Positions 54,540-64,000 of a stretch of DNA of 64,000 bases are shown one piece after another. This DNA comes from Siniperca chuatsi (taxonomy: Eukaryota; Chordata; Actinopteri; Centrarchiformes; Sinipercidae): contig NC_058045.1 of assembly GCF_020085105.1 (NCBI RefSeq), positions 21,928,833 through 21,992,832 of the forward strand, read 5' to 3'. The translations under genes were made by a program, and so were the position numbers. Under the pieces are notes generated by a model, which saw nothing but the letters and a program-made list of their open reading frames with translations, had not been told where the DNA came from and ran no database searches. The stretch's first letter is position 1. Each line of letters starts with the position of its first letter.

Positions 54540-54760
54540 GTAAAATCACAGGCAGGCAGAAATCTTTGAAGGAACTAATCCATTCAAATCTTTACAGATA
54601 ATTCAAAGCGCTGTCAAATAAATTATAGCTGACACAAGAAGTCAGTATAAGTCAAATAAGATGGGTGTTATGTGGTCTCTCATTTTTGTCTTTGCCAAGA
54701 ACCTGGTAGCAGCATTTTGAATAATTTGAAGCCCTGCAATTGCTGAGTGCAATTTCTTAG
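54540..54760. repeat. Decayed interspersed repeat
   Basis: Contains GTTATGTGGTCTCTC and CTGGTAGCAGCATTTTGAAT, resembling a dispersed teleost repeat whose usual form reads GTAGCAGCATTTTG. Low certainty. Confidence 0.4.
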
Positions 54761-55235
54761 TTTAGTACTGTCAGCATGACTATAATTAGGAGAGCCTGGG
54801 TCCAATGGCAAAAGATCACTTGAGAATAAATTCTCCTGACCTAAAAAAAAAAGAACACTGTACTACTGTAAGACTGGATGCCCAATACTTAGACAATAAT
54901 GAGAGTTTTGTCATATATGTCATATGTTATATTTGTCATATACACCTTCATGAAGGTCATAATGTTCAGTTTTTGTTGAAACTGTTTCAGAGAGGTGTTG
55001 ATTCAACTTCATGTAATTGTCTAGAAACCCCTTGAACCCTGATTATCCTCTTAAAGTAGCTTTTAGAGTTTTTTTCCCACATTGTATGACAATATGCACT
55101 TTCACAATTTTTATGGCTACACTATTACATTAGATTTAATGGTTTACATAAATATTCTGGATGTCCTTTGCATCATTTTAAGCACATTCCCTGAAATACA
55201 TCTTGACACATTCTGAATCTTTGGAAACTACTTGG

Positions 55236-56104
55236 CAGTGATGTTGATAGGTTTTTAATGTACTGAGTCCCCGGGACCCACAGGTGGTCATTTGAGTGGG
55301 TCCCAGGTAAATTAAGTGGGTCCCCAATATAATTTGAGGTCTTTTGACAAACTGTAGTGTTAAACTCATGTTTGATGTTATATGGTTCTAATTATGGTTA
55401 TATTTATGTATGTTGAAAATGTATCTGAAAATTAAACAAATAAAATCAGAGATATATTTAGAAGCAGAAAATATACCTGCAATAGTTTTTTGGCCAGCAA
55501 TATGTTTGATCTTTTTGTTTAGCATTTTAAAACGTTTTCCTTTCACTGATTATTCAGGTAAAAAAAACGGGATCTCGTCTTGCACAAGATATATGCACAG
55601 ACGGTAAGAAAATGACGGCCGTTGGCCAGTGAAAATATTTTTTTTGACACCAAGGTTTGTTTGTTTTATTTCTATAGCATTAACACGCCATGACCCCTGG
55701 ACAGTAAAGCATCATCGGCCATCTTCGACATGAGTGAATACAGCAGCTATCAGAGTTGATTATTCATGACAGTGGCCACGTGAGTTTATTTACCAATACC
55801 GAGTTTGCACCCTTGATTGCTGAAATTAAATCTGTGCATCGAGGATTGGTCTTGTTGCAGCGAAAGTAGCATGTCGCGATGATTGAGACTATGAACACGG
55901 AATCTTGTCTGCAGATGGTAGAAAATGGTGTCCGGTTTCTTTTGTTTATTTCTATGTTTACAACACAGATTTGTTGTTCATAATGTAGCATTATCAGGGG
56001 AAAAAATAGGGTGCATCCCCTGGATGTGTCAATAGTGAGTTTACTGTGTCCTTTCGGATTTTAATGCGTCAGAGACACAGGACGCGTACCTAGCAACATC
56101 ACTG
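55236..56104. mobile_element. Putative hAT-like non-autonomous element with terminal inverted repeats
   Basis: The left end is CAGTGATGTTGATAGGT and the right end, reverse-complemented, is CAGTGATGTTGCTAGGT: 16 of 17 identical and starting CAG as in many hAT elements. About 869 bp with no transposase recognised. An 8-bp target duplication is not evident. Confidence 0.55.
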
Positions 56105-57597
56105 ACTGGGGGATACTTGCTAATTAGAATTTATTATACAGTTTGGTAGGGTTGCTTAGCTCGGGTTTTTAGAGGTTGACAAACTAGTTGGAAACTTTTT
56201 GCACTGGAGATGACGGCACCACTTTTCCCAGAAGTCTCAGTAACTGACAAAGAGTCACAGAGATAATCACGCCATATGGGAATTTGCATATTGAGGAATA
56301 ATGTAAAAGGTTCATAGGAGCAGCATGTTCCCAGCATAGGAAATTGAAAAATGGTGAGGACATAAAGTAACAACATTGTCAATGAAATTGCGTGTTCTCC
56401 ACCGCCACATAGTGGATGCAGGAGGTGATATTTAACTCCTTCGCGCAGTGCCTGATGGTCGTGAACATTCAGAGCAGTGTCAGCCGACCCCCGGTCACAA
56501 GACCGCGACTGTCGCTCCCCCTGAGGCGCACGTGGAGGCGAGGGCCCGTTCTACACTGCTTGCAGCTTTAATTAATTATTGTTATTACTTGACTGACAGG
56601 TATTATTTGCTTTATATTATCCATAAGGTTTCTGGAACCATCCTTAGCATCACAAACAGGGCATGTCACCCCCACAGGCACGCAAGTGGTTAGTTTTGTA
56701 TGTACAGTGCCCAAGCGTTGTTGAGCAAAGCCATGAAACCCTTTAAAATTCCTAAGAGCAACCCTGACCTCTATTAAAAGATGCATCTGCTTGTATATTA
56801 TAGAGACAAATTCAATTCAATTTATCTAAAATGAAACAATCTTAAAACAATAGCAGTCTAATCTGTCTAATTCATGTGTCAATGGATGTCATCAAAAATC
56901 ATCTTGCAGTTAAAATATTCCAATAGTTCCAATAATATTATAAGTGACATATTTAAATGGGGAAGTCAAAGAGAAATCCCCCCAGGAAATTAATTTCAAC
57001 CTATTTTAAATGAAGTGATTGAAATTCATTGTATTCTGCCTAGCTGTACATGAGAGTATTGTCAGTGGTGCGTTAAGAATTAAGAATCTTTGTTTTCAGC
57101 AAGTTTGGGGTTTAATCAGCAGTCAAACAGAGGGAAAGGGGGCAGACTGAATGCTAGATGTGGGGGCGCTCTGAGAGGCCGAGAGAGAAACAGTATGAAA
57201 CAAAAACAGACAGAGACTCTAAATGCATAAAGAGAGAGAGACAGAGTAAAACTGGTTCGTCCAATAGTTCCCCAGTGGCCAATTAAACACATCAGATAGA
57301 TATCTTTCTGCTGGAGGAATTCAAATGAGTAGGCTAATGTGTGACTGTGTGTATGTGTCTCTAATATTGTGTGAGTTTGTTTGTGTGTCATAGAAGCGTG
57401 CTTTATCCATAATTTTGTGAGACAGGCAGGGAAAGAAGAGCAAGTGAGAATAAATGTGTGATCTAACTATTGAAGAGACTGAGAGTGATGATGAACACTG
57501 TGCTGCTAGGAGGTGCCAAAGAGGTCACTAATATGTTTTTTTCTACTGGCAAGAGACCAACTTCTGAGCCAAACCATGAATTGTTCTGAGCAGTTTT
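56105..57597. other. Non-coding stretch
   Basis: A small CG-rich patch lies at about 56440-56550; otherwise AT-rich. No gene recognised. Confidence 0.6.
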
Positions 57598-57910
57598 AAA
57601 GGGATAGTTCAGGTTTTTTGAAGTGGGGCTGTACACTGTAAGCTACTTGCTCAGCACCAGACATTGTGGAGCATTTCACAGCTAAAGGGGTTAGTATTGG
57701 TGGAGACCAAAACAGAGATAGAAGGAGAGTGAATAATGGGTTTGTAGTCATATGTCAAATGGCTGGAAGCTTGACTCCAAATGAAGGATAATGCTGCTAA
57801 CGTGTCTGCTGGATGTGTAAATAGGCAACTGCTTGCTAGCACATTTGTCACATAAACTTTATAAGATGATAATATGTCAAAGGCTGTGTCCAAAATCACT
57901 CCCTCATTCA
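57598..57910. repeat. Teleost interspersed repeat
   Basis: Opens AAAGGGATAGTTCAGGTTTT and includes GTAAATAGGCAACTGCTTGC-type sequence, a known dispersed style. A second small motif with inverted ends TGTCCAAAATC / GATTTTGGACA spans 57885-57984. Confidence 0.5.
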
Positions 57911-57984
57911 CTCCTCACTATATCACAGACACTCGATTACACTCGATTACTCTATAATGAGCAGTAAACTGAGATTTTGGACAC

Positions 57985-60900
57985 TTATTTGTCATCGTCA
58001 TTTTGAGTCATCACAGAAAAGTGTAGAGTTGCTCAACTGTTCATTTTCACATCTATAAAATGAGAAGCATTGCATCGTGGGATTGTTTGTAGAAAGTAGT
58101 GTACATGCCATGCATACTACTTTTTTTGTTCTACTGTGGAATTTTGAGGGCACCATAAAGTGAATAAAGTGTTTTGCGTCAGGCCTGATCTCACTCTAAT
58201 TTTACAGTACCTCAAACACATATAACCCACATACTGCACCACTGGAATTTCACTGGCTGACCCTCTCACACCACAGATGTGATTAGGCCCTGCTGAATTC
58301 ACAGTGTTTCAGATAAACCTGACCATCTCAAACCCGACTTGAGCCAGTCCTCTCTGTGAACGGACACCAGCCCTAAGCCCACTGTGGTGGTTTAATTTAT
58401 TTGTGTGTCTGAGTATCCTGCTGTTTGCAGTTGGGGTGTTATAAATGGTTGCCTCATCAAAGGTAACAATACACCATGAACAACAAATTCACCTAATGAG
58501 CCAAACCAGCCACTAATGGTCTTTTCTTTATTTTTCATCAGTTCATTAGTTTGTATTGCTCAGGTAAATATTATGCAGTAACGTTACACTATTATTAAAA
58601 TAATAATGAGTGAGGGGCTAAAAGCAACAGAGATAATGGGGCATCTCTACACAGGAAAGGAAACAGAGTGGGCAATAAAAGGTCTAAACACCGTGCTCAC
58701 TACAAACAACACAGGGAAATGGCAGAGGAAACAGTAATTACCTTACTGAAAGAAAACAGAGAACCTAAAATCCAAACACAAAACACTAACTAAGCACTAG
58801 ACAAACCACAGGATTAGGGTATGCAGGCAGGCAAATGGTCATTTTTAAAAAATGGGCAAAGCCACAGGTGAATATCAAAAAATTTCACACAAAGCTAACA
58901 AGCTTAAATTGACTAGCCTAGCAGGAGCTGGAAATGCAGCATTAATCGGTACATTTAAAGGTAATCTGCAGTTTTCTTGTAAACAAACAAAAGTTATCTT
59001 TACATTTACATCCATGTTTGCTAGCCAGCAGTCTTCTTTGTTGTCGATGTTGCCACATTGCTACACTTCGCACATTACTGCCATCAATCGTTAAAAAGTG
59101 CATTAGCACGAAACTGGTGGCAGGATTCTGTTGTAGTGCCGAGCAATGCTGCTAAAATGTGAGGTTTGTTAATAAACATACAGTGATGCCTACAGTCAGG
59201 GATGAATAAAAAATGCATTATCCCTGTTTCTTGCAGCACGTTGTGCATACAGTGGTCAAAAGGTTGGTGTCCATTTTCTGACAGCACCATTCTGCACTGC
59301 AACCTTACTTCAACTTTTGGCATTAAGCAGAGTTCACCAGCTAACTGGGTAATGAAAGCCTGTGTGCTCTCATTGTAAAGCAACCCCAACCCTTGAATAG
59401 TGGGAGTGTAAGGCAGAACCGGGTAATGAAACAAATTGAAGAGAAGCAGAGAAATGTGGCAGAGAGTTCAGCAAATGAATAGAAATCCTGTTACTTGTTA
59501 ATTACTTTTAATGGGATAATAGTTATGCATTTGAATAAATTCATGAAACAATACTGATGTACCAAGTCCTTAAAAACAGATTGAGTAAAACAAAAAAATA
59601 TGTGATTTGTGGACTATCAGCACTGTGTTAGCCTACGGAAATACTAAATTAGATTCTTGCATTCCTTTAATACTAAAAAACTTACTATTTTTACTTTTAC
59701 TTATCATTGGTGACTCTCGTCACCATCTTAAAAGTTTCCATGTAACTATAATTTGTCTGGCTGCCTCTCCTCTTTCTCACCCTCGTCCTCCCCTAAGTAT
59801 TTGTCCTTTGATTCATTTTTACCCTTCCCTCCTCCCTTTCAGTGCTTCTTTACGGTCTTAAATCTGATAGCACAGATATATACTTGACCAACAAGTCATT
59901 ACTTTGAGGTAAAAGGACATGGCTTTCTCTCTTCAGTTGTTCACTCAACTTTCTTTTTTTGGATTTATGAGTTGTTACACCCTGTATCTGAATTAGATAG
60001 CATCGCATTTGTCCAATCACTGGAAAAAATGGGTGCACTTAAAGAGCACTTACAATATTTCTTCCCTGACAGCTGAATAAAAGGTAGCAGTGAAGTGGCC
60101 TATCACCAAAAACAATCACCTCTGTCTCCCACTTTCATCTCCTTGCTCGATTTTTCCTCCCTCTTGTTTTTCTTCATCCACCTTTAATCATCTCCCCCTA
60201 CTTTGCACACTTTCACCCCTTTCTGTCTTCCCATAACCTCTCTTTCAATTGTCATTTATTCTACAGACTCCCCACGTGGAAAGGCTTTATATAATACCCC
60301 CTAAAAAATGGGAGCATCATACATTGCATGATTTTAAGATGGGTTACTTTTGTAGAGCATGCTTCTGTAGAGAACATAAATTAACCTCCTTATCCTTCCT
60401 TTCTTCCCTTCCCCCCCATAGTTTGGGATGGATCCATGCTAGCGTGATGGATCCATTCATCGTTTTTATCATGCTTTTTAAATCATATTAGCACCCTACT
60501 CTCACACACGTCATGCCAACACTTTCTCTCTCACACAAAGTCAACCGCGAGCTAGTCTGCTAGGATGTTTTCTGCCAGCTGACCGATGCTGGTTGTGAGA
60601 GCTATTACACTGTTATCTAATTGATCACACTGACTGTGGGTTTTATGAGTTTTTATTAAAAATGTTACAATTGAGACATTTCAGTAATTGATTATATAAA
60701 ATTACATTTGCTATCTTTTTACCGCACAGATGTGCTGGTTTCTCTTCATTATCTAATATTTCTCCAGCCAGACATTGTGAACAGAGCTGCTGGAGGTCAA
60801 CAGACTCACACATTAAAGAAACTGATAATTTCATATTTTGGCAGGAGGCAGGCTTGCAAATGTCAAAAGTCATTCATTTGATTCTCATAATCATTTTTAT

Positions 60901-61051
60901 ATTTGCATATTGCATTGTTCAAATCACAATCTGTAAAAACTAAACAGAGGTGAAAGAATACAGAAAGAATGGATTAACAAGCTTTACTACGTCTTCCCTT
61001 TGCTGTAAAGAGTTTAGCAAATTTTAGCAAATTGTGTTCACTGATTATCTT
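57985..61051. other. Non-coding stretch
   Basis: No gene recognised. A block near 59000-59040 resembles one near 28190. CT-rich pieces lie near 59760-59850 and 60120-60240. Confidence 0.55.
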
Positions 61052-61111
61052 CTTCTGCAGTACAAGTAGGTACTTGTTCTGCAGTATAAGTAGGTACTTG
61101 TACTGCAGAAG
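61052..61111. repeat. 24-bp tandem duplication inside a perfect inverted repeat
   Basis: Units 61054-61077 and 61078-61101 differ at one base. The whole is flanked by CTTCTGCAGTACAAG (61052-61066) and its exact reverse complement (61097-61111). Confidence 0.9.
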
Positions 61112-61327
61112 TACTAGCACCGTTACATCTAGGAGACCAATGTAGCTTTGCTAGTTTACTAAAGTACACAGATGGCATGTCTGCATTTGTACGGTGCTCC
61201 TTCATTTTTAGCCTCATAAAAAGCATGAACCAACCACTTGTCTCTCTTCCCTTTCGTCTCCCTGCCAACCCTGCTAGTGTCTCTGGGCTTTTCCATCACT
61301 CCCTTCCCTTCCTTTTCTTTCCATTAG

Positions 61328-61495
61328 TCTTCAGCCCTGAGAGAGGCGAGAGGAATACAAAAGGGAAGACGAGGAGGAGAGTCCTTCGTTCTGAGGCCCA
61401 GTGCCAGCTGTTACTGCTGCAGAGACTATCCATCCAAACACAGGCAGACAGGGATGACACTGCTTTGGAATTCAACCCTGACGCAAACGCCGTGG
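61328..61495 (+). other. Exon-like segment with strong splice signals, identity unknown
   Basis: Preceded by a long pyrimidine tract ending CTTTCCATTAG and followed by GG|GTAAGC. It is 168 nt long, and two of three forward frames are open throughout. Neither translation (one contains LLLLQRLSIQTQADRDDTAL) matches a family I recognise. It could be a 5' UTR or coding exon of the next gene, or chance. Confidence 0.25.
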
Positions 61496-61708
61496 GTAAG
61501 CCTGCCTCGATAAACCCCTGGGCTCTCTGGGTGCTATGTGATGCTCTGCCCTGACAGTGATAACAGAAGCTACCTGAGTCTATGCTGTACAAATAATGTT
61601 ACCATTACAAGTGTGACTATCCCTTATCTGCCATGTACACAGATAAGCTAAGAAATGTTCTCTTCTTTCCATCATACTTCCACATTACTATGTACAATAG
61701 ACGCAATA

Positions 61709-61727
61709 ACACACACACACACACACC
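61709..61727. repeat. (AC)n microsatellite
   Basis: Run of about nine AC units. Confidence 0.9.
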
Positions 61728-61954
61728 AACAACAAATATCAGACATTTAATGACATATTACCACAAGGCATGTAGGCTATATGTATGATGAATGTAAAAA
61801 TACACAAGAGATACTGAAAAGATAATGGAAGTCATCAAACTGTTCTGACCCAACAAGTTAGAGCCACACTACATTCAACAATAGACTGATACCCATCCAA
61901 TATCTTCACCTATGCTTACCCCATATTGTGTTACCGCTGAATGAAATTAGTGCC

Positions 61955-62327
61955 TTATTAAAAGGTTCAGTGTGTAACATTTAGGAGGAGCTATTGGCAG
62001 AAATGGAATATAATATTTATAAGTATGTTTTCATTAGTGTATAATCACCTGAAAATAAGAATTGTTGTGTTTTCATTACCTTAGAATGAGCTGTTTTTAT
62101 CTACATAGGGAGCGAGTCTCCTTCCACGGAGGTTGCCATGTTACACCACCATGTTTCTACAGTAGCCCAGAACAGACAAACCAGACACCGGCTCTAGATA
62201 GGGCCCTTCGCGTTTTTCGCGCCCACCGTAGTTCCTTCTACACGTTTGGAGCGAGTGGTATTCAAATGGTTGCAATCTGCAATTCCATCGCTAGACGCCA
62301 CTAAATCCTACACACTGGACCTTTACA
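61955..62327. repeat. Teleost MITE with terminal inverted repeats
   Basis: The left end AAAGGTTCAGTGTGTAACAT mirrors the right end, which reverse-complemented reads AAAGGTCCAGTGTGTAGGAT. The interior (CTACATAGGGAGCGAGTCTC, TTTCTACAGTAGCCCAGAAC) is a phrase of one of the most common percomorph repeats. Short open frames inside are meaningless. Confidence 0.85.
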
Positions 62328-62620
62328 GGGGAACTCCACCAATTTAGTATTGCATTTCCACCAATTTGATGGCCTAAGATATTCATATTTTTAATCCCTT
62401 GTACGGGTCAAGCTCCAAAAGCTGGTTCCTACAATTCCCATGATCCAACTCGATAGAGCATTTTTGTTACATTCCTGCCTGGTTTATTCACAGGTCTTTC
62501 GAACTCCAAGCCCTTAGTTTGTAACATGGGTGTTCTTTTATAATTTTGTAGTCTCCAAACCCAAGCTGGAAATAACCCTGATGACATCATAAGGGGTATC
62601 AGGGATGGAATGGCCCTTTA
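62328..62620. repeat. Possible second repeat abutting the MITE
   Basis: Opens CAGGGGAACTCCACCAATTT, a phrase seen at the ends of dispersed teleost elements. The right boundary is uncertain. Confidence 0.4.
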
Positions 62621-64000
62621 ACATGTCTGCGTATGGACAACTATGTCCAATGTTTTTGGTGTACAGTTACTGTAGTAGAATGGAACTACATTGCTCAGTT
62701 TTCTGTGTAACATACTCCCTTGTAATATAAGTAGGTGATAAAATATTTTGTTTGTTATTATATTGGGAGGCCTTGTCACTCTGCTACAACAACAAGATAA
62801 ACTTGAGTCAGCGGCACAGCTGTCGTTTGTGTCACATTTATCACAATGCAAATACACCACCCGCATAAGCAAAACTGTATGTATAAATGTGTGAGATAAC
62901 ATGGCAAATCTTGTCCAAACAACAATGACATAGTGCATATCGTCATTTCAAATAGACCAAAGACATTCAAGCAACATGTATGAATTTTCATGAGTTGTCT
63001 ATCATTAATCAGCTCTCCTATCAGCCACCCACAGCATAAAAGCTGCACCTGTTAACATAGAACTGCTGTACTATTCAATCTAAAATAGATACAAGATGTG
63101 AAAAGCAGCTTTAGATTAACAGCTGTAATTACTAAGAATGAGCTCTGAGAGCCAGGAGCAGTGTCAGCTAGTGAAAGAATATATTTCAACATAAGTTGAG
63201 GGAGTATAATCAACATTTTTTGGTGTGGATGCACAGACTGAACAATGGACAGTTTTCAAAGGCCAGTCTCAACAGAGGAGGGCTTACAAAGCAACTTCTG
63301 CACTTCAGGCAAATTGCAGTAATATACACTGAGGCATGTCTGACATTATTTAGTAATAGCTTAATCAAAGAAAAAACACCATGCATAATGTTTCTATCAA
63401 CAATTCTGTTTAGATGAGTAATTAGGAATAAAGAAAGGAACTCACATTTAGTGCACAACAGGGGTTTATGAAAGCCATATGCCCTAACTGCTATAATAAA
63501 ATCAGATACTTAGCAATCAGCATTGACTATTACTGTCTAATAAAGTGCTGCTCTCATTTGCCTCAAGTCTTTTGTGAACAGCAAAAGGCTGCATTTTGGA
63601 TACTGTGTTACATTCAGATGTATTCAAATTTGTCCATCAGAATTCAGAATGTTGCCATGACAAGATGTAATCCTTAGATCCTTTGTCAACTGTCATAGTT
63701 TTGATGTCTACTCTTTCAAAACCATTTCTTTTAGAGGAGGGGGAGCCTGGTTGAAGCAATGTTGCAAGAATTTAAAAGTGGAAAAGTTACAAGTTACACT
63801 GGTCACAGAGTGTTAGGAGAGTGGTTACCATTGATTACGCAGAACTGGAACACAAAGTTATGTGAACTAGAGGGAGTATAACTATTAAATTCTACTAGTC
63901 TCCAGTCACATAAAATGTGGTTGAAATTGGTACAGCTTTCATGTCATGCATGCTCCCTCAACTACAGTCAACTAAGGAGTACACCTTAAATTCAAGTCAG
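62621..64000. other. Non-coding stretch to window end
   Basis: AT-rich. I see no gene or element. Confidence 0.6.

Noticed and set aside
62062..62304. 80-codon frame in the right arm
   Set aside because: Lies wholly inside a common MITE (61955-62327).

Overview
The window is nuclear DNA of a ray-finned fish, most likely a percomorph teleost. It carries three intron-containing vertebrate genes with GT-AG splice sites, a decayed L2/CR1-type LINE, and many short non-autonomous elements and microsatellites of kinds common in teleost genomes. No prokaryotic, organellar or viral gene is visible. The species cannot be named from the sequence alone.

Layout. (1) 1-963, minus strand: the first two coding exons of exosc6 (RNA exosome ring subunit MTR3); the gene runs off the left edge. 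(2) 964-1616: a compact divergent promoter between exosc6 and aars1, with two CCAAT boxes and an exact ATF4/CHOP-type amino-acid response element (1381-1389). (3) 1617-about 23045, plus strand: aars1 (cytosolic alanyl-tRNA synthetase), one non-coding and 19 coding exons. The spliced reading frame is 2901 nt, giving 966 residues against 968 in human, with every exon junction in phase. Intron 1 holds a cluster of palindromic and MITE-like repeats, and intron 6 a frameshifted LINE. (4) about 23045-30894: convergent 3' region with repeats and a long (GT)n tract, probably including the st3gal2 3' UTR. (5) 30895-43396, minus strand: all seven coding exons of an ST3GAL2-type beta-galactoside alpha-2,3-sialyltransferase (357 residues), with a GC-rich leader above it. 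(6) about 44300-64000: no confidently recognised gene. This stretch holds repeat remnants (a LINE endonuclease fragment, a putative hAT-like element with inverted termini, several MITEs), microsatellites and one exon-like segment at 61328-61495.

The genes are independent housekeeping or glycosylation genes: RNA decay, protein synthesis, and Golgi sialylation. aars1, exosc6 and ST3GAL2 also lie close together on human chromosome 16q22, so the block is conserved synteny rather than a cassette. I found no evidence of a new multi-gene system. The most interesting signals are regulatory or structural: the ATF4-type site in the shared promoter, a (CT)n microsatellite that forms the polypyrimidine tract of an st3gal2 acceptor, a possible uORF just upstream of the st3gal2 start, and several fold-back elements.
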